From Anatilimnocola aggregata (GTDB taxonomy: Bacteria > Planctomycetota > Planctomycetia > Pirellulales > Pirellulaceae): a stretch of 64,000 nt of DNA. Shown piece by piece: positions 1 through 9,830 of the stretch. Every line of letters begins with the position of its first letter. The first letter of the stretch is position 1. The translations under genes were made by a program, and so were the position numbers. Below the pieces are notes generated by a model that worked only from the letters and a program-made list of their open reading frames with translations, was not told the DNA's origin and ran no database searches. The stretch lies in contig NZ_CP036274.1 of the NCBI RefSeq assembly GCF_007747655.1, positions 5,766,001-5,830,000 of the forward strand, given 5' to 3'.

Positions 1-1
1 C

Positions 2-229
2 AGCGGGCTTACCGCCGTGGGAATGCTACTCGCAGCCCTGGCACCGCTGGTGCTTGCCGCTATCTCACTCATCGGTCTATGGCGGGAAACGACGAAGGAA
101 GAGGAAGGACAAGTCCTCATCGAAGAGCTTGCCCACTGCGTGCTGGCTGAGCAACGCCCTTTGCTGCCCGAGCCCGATCGCTCAAGGCTCGAAACACCGG
201 ACGAGGATCAACAGCCTCCGCCCTTTTAG
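2..229 (+). CDS. Partial hypothetical membrane protein, 3' end only
   Basis: The reading frame is open from the left edge of the window, so the true start may lie outside it; an internal ATG is at 17. A hydrophobic stretch rich in Leu and Ala (about 20 residues after that ATG) looks like one transmembrane helix. It is followed by a charged, Glu-rich tail ending in a proline run. I do not recognise the family. It lies 69 bases upstream of the DUF2997 gene on the same strand, so the two may be co-transcribed. Confidence 0.4.
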   Translation, partial: SGLTAVGMLLAALAPLVLAAISLIGLWRETTKEEEGQVLIEELAHCVLAEQRPLLPEPDRSRLETPDEDQQPPPF

Positions 230-298
230 TACGCTCGTCCATCGAACCACCTTCATCCAGAAAGGTCTGCATGTCCCACAAGTGACGGGAGGTGCAGC

Positions 299-505
299 GT
301 GCATCAGACTATCGAAGTTACGATCTCTCCGACTGGCGAGACACGCTTGGAAACTCGCGGCTTCGCCGGCGGAGCTTGTCGACAAGCCAGCCAGTTCCTC
401 GAACAGGCTCTGGGTACCAAGCTGCTGGAATCGCTGTCACCCGACTTCTACGCCAGCCAAGTCAACCAAGACCAGGTCGAACGGCAGCATGGTCGCGGCC
501 TTTAG
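299..505 (+). CDS. DUF2997 family small protein
   Basis: The 68-residue product begins with an alternating strand pattern, TIEVTISPTGETRLETRGF, followed by an acidic/aromatic helix containing GGACRQASQFLEQALG. This is the layout of DUF2997, a family of about 60-70 residues of unknown function. The start is a GTG preceded by a strong purine-rich ribosome site, GGGAGGTG, at 287-294. In other bacteria DUF2997 genes often lie near DUF1257 and AAA ATPase genes; those partners are not visible here but could lie left of the window. Family assignment is from memory of the pattern, not from a search. Confidence 0.7.
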   Translation: MHQTIEVTISPTGETRLETRGFAGGACRQASQFLEQALGTKLLESLSPDFYASQVNQDQVERQHGRGL

Positions 506-672
506 AAGGTTCCGACTGGTGGGAGAAATGCCCAGCTGCATTCGCATCTTGGCTGCGACCTTGCAGGGGCAAGCCTGCTACGAAGCTCGCTGATTTCCCT
601 GCACTCTTTGCGTCACGCAGTTCCGAAGTTCGCAAGACGTAGCGCTGCCGGAAGACCAAAACAGCAGGAAGC

Positions 673-1983
673 GTGCCGGGTGAGTTTGCGAGCCTCAAAA
701 ACACCTACTTCGGGGCTGCCTTGGCTGCCCACCTTGAGTGGCTCACGTTTATCCCGAATCATCACGAAGGTTACATCAGCCTGGAACAGTACGAAGAAAT
801 TCGACGCATGATCGACGAGAACTGCCGCGGTTTTGAAAAAACGGGGGCCGTGCGTCGCGGTCCTGCTCTCCTAGCAGGGCTCTTTCGCTGCCAGCGGTGC
901 GGCAGAAAGCTGACCGTCGCCTACAGTGGCGTCAAACCCAATCGCTTCGCGCGCTACTGCTGTCTGCGCGGGCATCTCGATATCGGCGAACCAAAATGCA
1001 TTGCCTTTGGCGCCACTGTGGTCGACGCTAGGATATCGCGAGAGATTCTGCGAGTGGTTCAACCTGCCGCATTGGAAGCCGCGAGGCTGGCGATGGAGAA
1101 GATGAACGAACAGGCCGACGCCGTCTTGGCGGCATTGCAAACAGATCTCCAGGCGGCAAGGTACCAGGCGTCCCGAGCCCAACGGCAATATGACTCGGCC
1201 GATCCCGAAAATCGCTTGGTGACCGACGAACTTGAGCGGCGCTGGAATGCCTCGTTAACAGCGGTCGCGAACTTGGAGCGTCGCATACACGAGCACCAAG
1301 CCACCCATTCACAAGTTACTGATCAGGATTGGGACGAACTTCAGAACCTGGCCGCTGATCTGGAAACCGTGTGGGAAAGCCAATCGTGCGATGAACGTCT
1401 CAAGAAACGCATCCTGCGTACCTTGATCAAAGAGATAGTGGTGGATCTCCAAGAAGCCAGAGGCGAGATTCACTTGACCATTCACTGGCACGGTGGCGTT
1501 CACACACAACTCATGGTGCCTCGCAGGAAACGCGGCAGTGCCACCAGAACATCGGCAGACGCCCTGGAAGCCGTGCGAATTCTGACGCTGATTGCCACCG
1601 ATGAAATGATTGCTGGGGTGCTCAACCGCAATGGGCTCCGCACGGGCCGAGGCAACCGCTTCACACGCGAACGAATCGTGTCGCTGCGCAACCACCACCA
1701 GATCCCGGTTCACAATCCCGAGGAGCGGATCAAGAATGGCTGGATGACTCTCAGCGAAGCCGCCGATTATCTCGGTGTCAGCTCTCGGACATTGCGCCTC
1801 GCGGCAGAAGCTGGCGAAATACCAGGCCGCCATCCCTTGCAAGACGGCCCCTGGGTATTCAGTCGCGCCGATCTCGACGCGGCGCCCGCCCAAGCCATCA
1901 AACGGCGAGCCCATAACCGCAATCGAAAAGCAGGCGCGGTACCAAATCCGAAACAGCAAAACCTCGATTTGTCAGGCACATAG
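673..1983 (+). pseudogene. Large serine recombinase, C-terminal half only
   Basis: The frame opens at a GTG and encodes the distal part of a large serine recombinase. Visible are the end of the recombinase domain (IPNHHEGYIS), a zinc beta-ribbon with paired cysteines (FRCQRCGRKL, later a CCLRGH stretch), a long coiled-coil helix region, and a C-terminal HTH (MTLSEAADYLGVSSRTL). The N-terminal resolvase catalytic domain with its nucleophilic serine is missing, and the 170 bases upstream hold no recognisable remnant of it. Proteins of this class are normally 500-700 residues; this one is 436. It is therefore probably an inactive relic of a mobile element. It could still bind DNA if translated. 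Confidence 0.75.
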
Positions 1984-2206
1984 AACCAATGCGTAGTCAG
2001 AAGCCGAGTTGTAATGCGACAGGTACTCACTGCACACATGATCCATGTGCGTCTCACCGAAGATCACGAACCGATCCAGGCACTCTTGCTGGATCGTCTG
2101 TCCGACTCAATATTGCCACGGATGGCTGACTTCACTCACATCCGAGGGCCCATTTGCTTGCTGCCTCCCCCTTAGCCAACTACAATCCCCTCCTAAGGGG
2201 ATTTTC

Positions 2207-5200
2207 ATGGCCATTGCTCTCGAACAGTTCGTTTCACGCGTGGCGGAGAGTGGCCTCCTCTCCGAAGACGAAGTACGTGAATTCGTCGCATCGCTACCTG
2301 GTACGAAACAGCCTCAAGATGCTGAGCAGTTAGCCCGCGAACTCGTCCGCGCCAAAAAGCTGACGGCCTATCAAGCCCAGCAATCCTATCAGGGCAAAGG
2401 GAAGTCGCTCATCCTCGGCAACTATGTCGTCCTCGATAAGTTGGGCCAGGGCGGCATGGGCATGGTCCTCAAGGCCGAGCATCGCCGCATGGAACGCGTG
2501 GTCGCCCTGAAGATTCTGTCGCCGGCAGTTACCAAAACCCCAGAAGTCCTCAAACGCTTTCAGCAGGAAGTGAAAGTCGCGGCCAAGCTGACTCACCCGA
2601 ATATCGCCACCGCTTACGACGCCGACGTTGCCGGCAGTACCCACTTTCTCGTAATGGAATATGTCGCGGGGAGCGATCTGGCGTCCGTCGTTATGAACGA
2701 GGGACCACTACCGCTCGCGCGGGCTGTGAACCTGATCTTGCAAGCGGCGCGCGGGTTGGCGTATGCCCACGGCGAAGGCGTGGTTCATCGCGACATCAAG
2801 CCGGCGAACCTGCTGCTCGATAAGAAGGGCACCTTGAAAATTCTCGATATGGGCCTGGCCCGGATCGACAACACCAGCGTCCAGGCTGGGCTGACCCAAT
2901 CGGGCGAAGTGATGGGCACAGTCGACTACATGGCCCCCGAGCAGGCACTCGACACGCGCCGCGCCGATGCCCGCGCCGATATCTACAGCCTCGGCTGCAC
3001 GCTCTATCGGTTGCTGACTGGCGAAAACATGTTCGATGGAGATACTCTCGTCCAAAAACTGATGGCCCATCAGCAGCAGCCTATCCCGTCGCTCAGTGCT
3101 CGCCGTGCGGATGCACCTGCGGAACTGGTGAATCTTTTCGAACGGATGGTCGCGAAGAAACCGGCCGATCGATTTCAAACGATGGCGGAAGTCGAAACCG
3201 CCTTGGCTGCCTTGCCGCTCGCTGCCCTCACTGCCAATTCGTCATCGTCACTCAGCGCCGCTGGTTCCAGCGCGAGCGTCGATTACAACACGGTCGCCGA
3301 CAATGCGTCTGGCAAGAGCGTGGTTGCTCCAACGCTTCCCCCCGGTGCCAGCTTGCTCTCTGAACGCACGGTTCACAATCAGCCGAATCCCAACACCTCA
3401 CTCGCCGGCACCATCTCCGGCAGCGCCTCAGCCGTCAGCACCGACACCATCTCCGGCCGCCTCACCCCTTCTTCGCCATCCACTGCTGCCTCCGCCACAA
3501 AATCTGGCTCAACACGAGTTCCGACGCGCACCCTGCTAATCGCTGCCGGCTTCGCCTCCCTGCTCCTCGCTGCCCTCGGCGTGTGGGTGATCATCAAAGA
3601 CAAAGACGGGAACGAGATTGCCAGGATTAAAGTGCCAGAGGGAGCCACAGCGACAGTAACGCCAGACGCACCACCCGCAGTGAAGCCAGACGCACCACCG
3701 GCAACCAATCCCAGCCAAGGTGCGAACCCGAGCCAAGGTGCCAACCAGGCACTACCGCCAGGAAGTGCAAATCTCAGCACGCCAATTGCACGGATCGACT
3801 ACAAAACTGAACGCGAAGTTGCAGAATGGGCAATTGCCACAGTCGGATGGGTCCGCGTGATCTCGGTCTTCGACATGAACAGTTACGTCGATGTCGATGC
3901 GGTGGAGAAACTTCCCCAGGATGATTTCTCGGTCTATCAGATCAGGTGGAAGAACAAGTCAAGTTTTCAGGTCGATGATGCGCAGCAGTTGGCGCGTCTT
4001 CACGACCTGGCCGCATTGCACCTTGCTAACTGCCAGGTTTCTCCAGAGACTTTCCGTTCTCTGCAAGAAGTGAAATCACTTCGAACTTTGATTTTGACCA
4101 ATTGTGTCTCTGAAGCAGGCGGCCCCTTGGCGATCACCGAGCTGAGCCAGCTTCATTCGGTGTTTATTGAGAGCACAACGCTTAGCGACAACTTTGTTGA
4201 ACGACTAGGAAACCTGCCACGATTGGAACGGCTGAGCCTTTTAAACATCACGGGGGTTACGGACACTGGTTTAACGCGTCTGGCCGCGTCCAAGCCAAAG
4301 TTTCTCTGGAGTCTGGAACTCACGAACACGAAAATTGCAGGAGAAACCTCCGGCCTTGCGGCAATTGCGAAGCTACCGCGGCTCTGTCGCCTGGTCCTTG
4401 ATAACTGTGGCACAACAGATGAAGGGCTTTTGGAGCTACAAAAGTGTTCCACGTTAACCGAAGTCCATCTGTCGGGCAGTGCGGTGACTGCGGCTGCTGC
4501 GGACAAACTGCAGAAAGCCCTGAATTGCCAACTCATCGCATTAAAGGATGAGCAATCGCCTGAGTTGTATCGTAGTCCCGAATACCGCAAGGCAGTCCAG
4601 ACGCTTGCTCAGCAAGGTGTAGAACTCTATGCGCGTGACGGGATGGGCTCACTCTATGCGCAATCGTATCCTTGGCCGGACCGCCCAGGCATCGTCGTCT
4701 ACAAACTAAGGCTCCCATCGTGGCGTGAGGGGGACGATCGGCTGTGCGCGGAAATCGCCAAGCTAAAGGATCTATTGAGTATCCATCTCGACGGTCCGAT
4801 TTCTCAACAGATGCAAGAGACGCTTTCCGGCTTAACCAATCTGTCGCAAATTATTCTCCCACACTCCAGCAGGGTTCGGGTCGAATTTGCCAAGTGGAAA
4901 TCCCGCGATAAGATCAGCGAGATTATCAACTTGCCGGCGACGGAAGTGGCCCTCAACGATGCGCTGCTGCTGCCGAACTTAACGGCCATTCGATTTGCGA
5001 GTGGCGTGCAAGTCCCTCCTTCGCACCCCATATTTTCGAAGCTGCGTGCTTCGCAGCAGCTTGCAGCGGTGACGTTCAAGACGCCCATCGATCTACCGAA
5101 CAATCAACGCCTTGCCACGCTTCGCCCGGACCTGCTCGTTTCTCAAGATTTGCTCCACATAGGTCCACAAACCCCTGTAAACCCGGACTACCTGCTCTCT

Positions 5201-6979
5201 TCCGAGCCGGGTTCGGGCGAAGTCCCCAGTGATCCAGGCGAGCGTGGCCGCCAAATTGCGGAGTGGGTGATTCGTTCGGGTGGCAGTGCATCGCCCAGGC
5301 CCGATAGCAGCAAGCCAGCAACATCCTACCGACTAAAGGGCCTTTCCTTTCAGGGGGCAAAAGTTGATTTTCGGCAACTGAAACACCTATCCGGTCTCGC
5401 CACAATTCAGTATCTGACCTTCAACCAGCAGCCAATCACGGACGCGGAACTCAACTCGATAAAAGACTTGCCTAATCTGTCTGAGCTGTCACTAATTGAT
5501 ACTCGTGTGACCGCTGATGGAATTCGCGCCTTGAAGCGGTTTCCACGGATCATTCGCTTTTATAGTAATAGTATTGAATGGAATACCTCGCTCCTTAAAG
5601 ATCTGACAGAAAGCCATCCTGATCTAGCGTTGCTGTCGATGAACACGACCTCGCTACGGCCAGAAGACGTAAAGTTGTTGTCGCGACTTTTAAAGCTTGA
5701 GGTGTTGTCAACTGCAGGTCCGCTTGGCGATGAGAGCCTTAACAGTCTGGTTGTGGCGGCTCCGAAACTGCGGCAGATCATGTTCTCAAATAACACGGCC
5801 ATGACAGATCAGGGTATCGCAGCTTTGGGCAAGCTTCCTGGACTACAAAGCTTGACTTTTTACGACGGTAAATTCCCCTGTCTTTCGGAGGGATTGCTAA
5901 AGGTGATTGGTGAACAATTGCCGGGCCTGACCTATCTTGCGTTGCCTAGGAAGCAGTTTCCGGTCGGCGAATTGTCGTACTTGAAGCAGCTTACGAAACT
6001 TCAAGAATTGAATGTTGCCGGAGTGCAGTATACGGACGAGATCATTCCTGAAATAGCAAACTTGAAGGCAGTCAAAACCTTTAGCTTCTGGGATACAAAG
6101 GTAACGAAAGCGGGCTTCGAACAGCTTCATGCTGCCCGCCCCGACTGTGCCATTCGAAATGGCTTCACAGTCATATTCGCAGCGTCGAGCAAGCCCGTTC
6201 CGGTCTCCGCTACCCAGTCTCCAACGCTCACCGATGTCAACGATCCTGCGTTTCAGCAGTGGATGAAAGAGGTCGCCGCTTTGCCGGCGAAAGAGCAGGT
6301 CGAAGAGGTAAAGAAGAAACTCGTCGAACTGAATCCAGGGTTTGATGGGGCGGTCAAGCCAACGATCACGGACAATGTAGTGACGGGCTTGCAGTTCTCG
6401 ACACTGGAAGTCAGCGACATTGCAGCGGTTCGAGCGCTTGCTGGTTTGACGCACCTGCGCTGCGAAGGCATGGAGTACCCGGTTCTGGCTGGGAAACTCG
6501 CAGATATTACACCGCTCGCGGGGATGAAGTTGGTGAAATTTGACTGCCGTTACAATCGTGTGGCGGACTTGAGTCCGCTCTCGGGAATGTCGCTCACCAG
6601 CGTCACACTAGCCTCGAACCCAGTTAAGAGTCTTGCGCCGTTGCAGGGAATGCCATTGCAAACACTGGCAATCAACAACTGTTGGTGGATTCGAGATTTG
6701 GAGCCAATCCAGGGGAGCAAACTAACGATGTTGAGTGCGAACCACACCTCGATTAACGACCTGAGTTACCTGAAAGGAATGCCGCTCGAACACGTTACGC
6801 TGCATTTGACGAAAGTCAGGGACTTGGCTCCGCTCGATACCTGCGCGAATCTCAAAGTTCTTGAGATTGGCAACACCCCAGTAACCGCAGCCGAAGTTGC
6901 GCGATTCCAGGCAGTTCTTCCCAACTGTAAAGTCGTCTGGAATGACCCGGCTCAGGCTAAGCCCGCGCCCACCAAGTAA
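2207..6979 (+). CDS. Membrane Ser/Thr protein kinase with LRR ectodomain
   Basis: The 1590-residue protein starts at ATG 2207, eight bases after AAGGGG; the same frame is open further upstream, but those residues look non-coding. A short N-terminal segment (1-68) precedes a Hanks-type kinase domain: glycine loop LGQGGMG near 79-85, the VALKIL lysine near 102, [11 protein letters not shown] near 194-204, DMGLAR near 214 and the MAPEQ motif near 242. A Ser/Thr/Pro-rich linker leads to one transmembrane helix near 442-463, then the KDKDGNEIARI strand typical of planctomycete kinases. The remaining 1100 residues contain at least three blocks of leucine-rich repeats (for example LTHLRCEGMEYPVL), predicted outside the cytoplasm. 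It probably senses an extracytoplasmic signal and phosphorylates cytoplasmic targets. Catalytic residues appear intact. It stands alone with no co-directional partner. Confidence 0.9.
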   Translation: MAIALEQFVSRVAESGLLSEDEVREFVASLPGTKQPQDAEQLARELVRAKKLTAYQAQQSYQGKGKSLILGNYVVLDKLGQGGMGMVLKAEHRRMERVVALKILSPAVTKTPEVLKRFQQEVKVAAKLTHPNIATAYDADVAGSTHFLVMEYVAGSDLASVVMNEGPLPLARAVNLILQAARGLAYAHGEGVVHRDIKPANLLLDKKGTLKILDMGLARIDNTSVQAGLTQSGEVMGTVDYMAPEQALDTRRADARADIYSLGCTLYRLLTGENMFDGDTLVQKLMAHQQQPIPSLSARRADAPAELVNLFERMVAKKPADRFQTMAEVETALAALPLAALTANSSSSLSAAGSSASVDYNTVADNASGKSVVAPTLPPGASLLSERTVHNQPNPNTSLAGTISGSASAVSTDTISGRLTPSSPSTAASATKSGSTRVPTRTLLIAAGFASLLLAALGVWVIIKDKDGNEIARIKVPEGATATVTPDAPPAVKPDAPPATNPSQGANPSQGANQALPPGSANLSTPIARIDYKTEREVAEWAIATVGWVRVISVFDMNSYVDVDAVEKLPQDDFSVYQIRWKNKSSFQVDDAQQLARLHDLAALHLANCQVSPETFRSLQEVKSLRTLILTNCVSEAGGPLAITELSQLHSVFIESTTLSDNFVERLGNLPRLERLSLLNITGVTDTGLTRLAASKPKFLWSLELTNTKIAGETSGLAAIAKLPRLCRLVLDNCGTTDEGLLELQKCSTLTEVHLSGSAVTAAAADKLQKALNCQLIALKDEQSPELYRSPEYRKAVQTLAQQGVELYARDGMGSLYAQSYPWPDRPGIVVYKLRLPSWREGDDRLCAEIAKLKDLLSIHLDGPISQQMQETLSGLTNLSQIILPHSSRVRVEFAKWKSRDKISEIINLPATEVALNDALLLPNLTAIRFASGVQVPPSHPIFSKLRASQQLAAVTFKTPIDLPNNQRLATLRPDLLVSQDLLHIGPQTPVNPDYLLSSEPGSGEVPSDPGERGRQIAEWVIRSGGSASPRPDSSKPATSYRLKGLSFQGAKVDFRQLKHLSGLATIQYLTFNQQPITDAELNSIKDLPNLSELSLIDTRVTADGIRALKRFPRIIRFYSNSIEWNTSLLKDLTESHPDLALLSMNTTSLRPEDVKLLSRLLKLEVLSTAGPLGDESLNSLVVAAPKLRQIMFSNNTAMTDQGIAALGKLPGLQSLTFYDGKFPCLSEGLLKVIGEQLPGLTYLALPRKQFPVGELSYLKQLTKLQELNVAGVQYTDEIIPEIANLKAVKTFSFWDTKVTKAGFEQLHAARPDCAIRNGFTVIFAASSKPVPVSATQSPTLTDVNDPAFQQWMKEVAALPAKEQVEEVKKKLVELNPGFDGAVKPTITDNVVTGLQFSTLEVSDIAAVRALAGLTHLRCEGMEYPVLAGKLADITPLAGMKLVKFDCRYNRVADLSPLSGMSLTSVTLASNPVKSLAPLQGMPLQTLAINNCWWIRDLEPIQGSKLTMLSANHTSINDLSYLKGMPLEHVTLHLTKVRDLAPLDTCANLKVLEIGNTPVTAAEVARFQAVLPNCKVVWNDPAQAKPAPTK

Positions 6980-7118
6980 GTCGTACCGTGGGTTAGTGTG
7001 CATCTTCTTTCGACAGCCCGGTTAGGCCCCTCATCACAGCAATGGCGAAAATCATTCTCTACACGCTATTAACTCGAGTTCAAATCTCACGACTGATGTG
7101 TCCGAACGCACTTAGAGC

Positions 7119-7283
7119 GAACTTGTCCAGGTGGTTCCGTTCCTTCAGCATCACCGTGATGCGTTTGGGCAACTTCGACCGCAGAATCTGGTTCTCGACC
7201 TTCAGGTATTTCACCTGGCGGGCGAGCTCTTTCTGCGTGGCGCCGGCAATCACGAGCAACAGCGACTGAAATACGTTGACCAT
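7119..7283 (-). pseudogene. Transposase N-terminal remnant (copy 1)
   Basis: The minus strand encodes the start of a transposase: a hydrophobic lead FQSLLLVIAGATQKELARQ, then VKYLKVENQILRSKLPKRI, and then the frame degenerates. The same segment occurs again at 57588-57692 in the same orientation. It matches the leading region of an integrase-core transposase common in planctomycetes (established knowledge, from memory). No catalytic domain is present, so it is a scar. Confidence 0.6.
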
Positions 7284-8009
7284 CGAATTACACTGGGTTT
7301 GACGCAGCGAATGGTGGGAGTGCGTTCTTTTTTGCACCCCGCCGGGACCGTCGGCCATCTCAAACCTAACTCGATCACACGCGAGTTTCGGTTAGCGGAA
7401 TTCGACGACCTCGCGACGCTGAAACTTCTCACGATGGTTTGGTTAACAGCCCATCTTCACAGACGGCTTTCGAATCGTTCTCGAAGCTGTTAACCCGAGT
7501 TCAAATCTCGCGATTGGGGTAACCGTACTGGAGCCGACTACAGCCGGGTGGAAGGTGGAGGCCCGGGTACTGGCCTTTGTACCCTTGAATTTTGTGGAGA
7601 AATGCGTTGAGACTGCTTCCCCTGGTCTCAGCGTTGTGTACCATAGGACTTACGGCAAAAAACACGAGATGGCGAAGCTCGTCGGCCGTCACTGCGAATA
7701 TCCCTTCGGGTTGTTGACTAGGCCAGCGGCTGAGGTCAAGCAGGTTCTCGAACTCCGGGAAGGTTTGAGACTGATGAGCTCGACCGGGGTATTTCGCGCC
7801 ACAGACTCTTCGCCATAAGCAGGGACTCTGGTAGTTGTCATACCATGTACCATTACAGGCGTGGAACCCAATTCCTGCAGCAACTGGGGGATAATCCCCA
7901 GTCATCGTCAACCCAACGCTAAGTTGGAGGCTGCTCGTTGGAAGATCCATAAACTGCCGCTGAGTCCTCCACTGCCGCTGCCCGAAACCACCCGCATGTA
8001 CGAAGGTGA
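7284..8009. other. Gene-poor stretch with degraded coding traces
   Basis: No intact gene is supported. On the minus strand between about 7560 and 7790 one frame reads with gene-like composition (for example LRHLVFFAVSPMVHNAETRG), suggesting the remains of a protein gene, but it runs into the IS-end repeat and has no start. An imperfect direct repeat, GAGTTCAAATCTC flanked by TTAAC, occurs at about 7066-7092 and 7486-7512. Confidence 0.3.
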
Positions 8010-8173
8010 CGGTGCGCGCGAACGGCTTGAAAGGTGCTAACGCCATCGGACCAGCCGTCGTTCCGAGGAGTGTAGCCGCGATTCTCTTGCCCGGACTCGG
8101 ACCTCTTTTGGCCTCCCGCACCCCAAGTGGCGAGAACTCGCGCAGAAAACTCCCCAATGTTGTGGTTCTCAGC
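8010..8173 (+). repeat. Solo right end of the IS3/IS481-like element
   Basis: About 164 bases are nearly identical to the right end of the decayed IS at 27239-27403, ending in the same terminal repeat and the GTGGTTCTCAGCAC boundary. No transposase lies beside it. It is a solo end left by deletion, or a non-autonomous derivative. Confidence 0.7.
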
Positions 8174-8400
8174 ACCTTACAGACCCAAAGCCGGCCGCTG
8201 TGCGAGACTTCCACTACCCGGACGGCCACACGCTGCGACTGGAGCTGGGGCAAGCGGGCGAGCAGCACTATCTGCTGCACCGATCGACTGCTGGGTTCTC
8301 CCGACTTCAGTTGCTCTCGTCAGTCGTCGCTGAACGAGTGAAGCTGAAAGAACTAAAGGCGAGCGACCCACCATTTTCGCCATGCGGTTAGAGACTAGCG

Positions 8401-9636
8401 TCACTGACCGGGTGGCTCTTGGAGATGTCGAAACGCTGCTTCGTGCAGGTCATCGACTCCTCGCCAAGTGATCCAACGGCTTCGCACTTTCCCAATATCA
8501 ATCTCAATTCTATCCAGCTCCTCACTGCTGATGGCCGACGCCTTTGCTGCGATCATGTTGCGATAGAGACCAGCGTAGATTTCAGGATCGAAAATCTGTC
8601 CCTCTTGGTACTTCGTTACGATAAAATTGGTGTACTGCCTTATCCATTGCGTACAAAGGTCGGCGTACTCGTACAGGTCTTGCCCATACTTGCGGAAGAC
8701 ATGTACTCGGAGATGCTCTAGGCGATTGGCGTCGGTGGGGTGCGTCGGTGAGTATCCAATCGGCTTGAAGTACATAGCATCACCAACACGCGATAGCATG
8801 TCATTAACGCACAGCAGAACAAACGGCCCGGCGATTCTGTATTTTGCATCGCTGTTTGGCTGGGCCCAGTTCGCCGAAGCCATGAGAATTGTCAATGCTT
8901 GCAAGTCCGCGTCATACTCTTGCTGGTGATCAAGTACCACAAATTCAAGATTACCAGCAGGGGTATTGAACTGAGCAACTCGTTGGGATCCTACGTGTCC
9001 GGCGAGCAAGTGAGCATATTCGTGAGCAAGTACGAACTTCTCGGTTTGCCAAAGTAGGCGGCTCAAGACAGTCACTCCATGGCCGGTGAGTACCTCTTTG
9101 CGTTTGGCCAATCTAACATCGCCACCGAAGTGATATGCCTGGATGATTGGCAATAGTTCATTCACGGTCCGTGTTACGGCTTCGTCGTCGAATGGTGGTG
9201 GCGGAGTATCTTCACGTCGAAACGTAAGCGAACGTGCAAATGTCTTCAGGATAAGAAAAGTCGTCATTATCAAGCCAGTGTTGACAAGCACCAGAAAACC
9301 GCCATTACGAGGCAGGATTTGAGCGTTCAGGTCGCCTGTTGGAAACTCTGCAGCGAAAACCTCTTCATCAAGAGTGCAGCCGCATGCCCTTATGTCATTC
9401 TCGACTTCGACGGAAAGGTCGTAGAGCAACTTCTCGAAGCCATGTCCGCTGCTCCCCTCAGCGAATAACTTGATCGACTCTTCGACTTCAGACTCCCCTA
9501 GACCTTCCTGTCGCATCGCTTCCCGATACTCATCTGCAAACTCAGAACTCGCGAAGTCCGGACGCAAGGGTGGGACTTCAAGTCCTTTCTCTGCGAGTAA
9601 CGCTGCAAAAGCCTGTTGGAGTTTTGTTGACGGCAT
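8401..9636 (-). CDS. Putative zinc metalloprotease (HExxH, M48-like)
   Basis: The 411-residue product carries a zincin motif HEYAH at residues 205-209 within a long helix (EKFVLAHEYAHLLAGH). About 30 residues later comes EYDAD (240-244), which can supply the third zinc ligand as in gluzincins of the M48 or related groups. The N-terminal third is acidic and helical. A hydrophobic stretch near residues 112-131 could be a membrane-associated segment, but no signal peptide is seen. No neighbour suggests a substrate: it sits between an IS end and an IS5 element. It may be a stress or toxin-antitoxin related protease; that is only inference. The gene appears intact. Confidence 0.65.
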   Translation of the reverse strand: MPSTKLQQAFAALLAEKGLEVPPLRPDFASSEFADEYREAMRQEGLGESEVEESIKLFAEGSSGHGFEKLLYDLSVEVENDIRACGCTLDEEVFAAEFPTGDLNAQILPRNGGFLVLVNTGLIMTTFLILKTFARSLTFRREDTPPPPFDDEAVTRTVNELLPIIQAYHFGGDVRLAKRKEVLTGHGVTVLSRLLWQTEKFVLAHEYAHLLAGHVGSQRVAQFNTPAGNLEFVVLDHQQEYDADLQALTILMASANWAQPNSDAKYRIAGPFVLLCVNDMLSRVGDAMYFKPIGYSPTHPTDANRLEHLRVHVFRKYGQDLYEYADLCTQWIRQYTNFIVTKYQEGQIFDPEIYAGLYRNMIAAKASAISSEELDRIEIDIGKVRSRWITWRGVDDLHEAAFRHLQEPPGQ

Positions 9637-9726
9637 GATTCAGTTCACAACGATTTGTGATCGGATTTGGCTCTGCCTTAGCACCACGGAGGAGGCTGAA
9701 GTCAGTCCGAAAGTAAGACACGAAGC

Positions 9727-9828
9727 TCAAAGACTGTCGCCATCGAGCAGCACTCGGTCGCGGTGCAGCGGGCGCCAGTCGATCGCATGAAGCGCGTTGT
9801 CGAACGAGTTTGGAATGCGATCAACTCT
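9727..9828 (-). pseudogene. Possible C-terminal gene remnant cut by the IS5 element
   Basis: A short minus-strand frame reads IPNSFDNALHAIDWRPLH and onwards with coding-like composition before a TGA at 9727-9729. It runs straight into the left inverted repeat of the IS5 element. No start is present. This may be the tail of a gene disrupted by that insertion; the evidence is composition only. Confidence 0.3.
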
Positions 9829-9830
9829 GA

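Noticed and set aside
8401-9636. ImmA/IrrE-type phage regulator
   Set aside because: The HExxH motif alone fits, but length, the EYDAD motif and absence of a cognate repressor gene fit an M48-like protease better.
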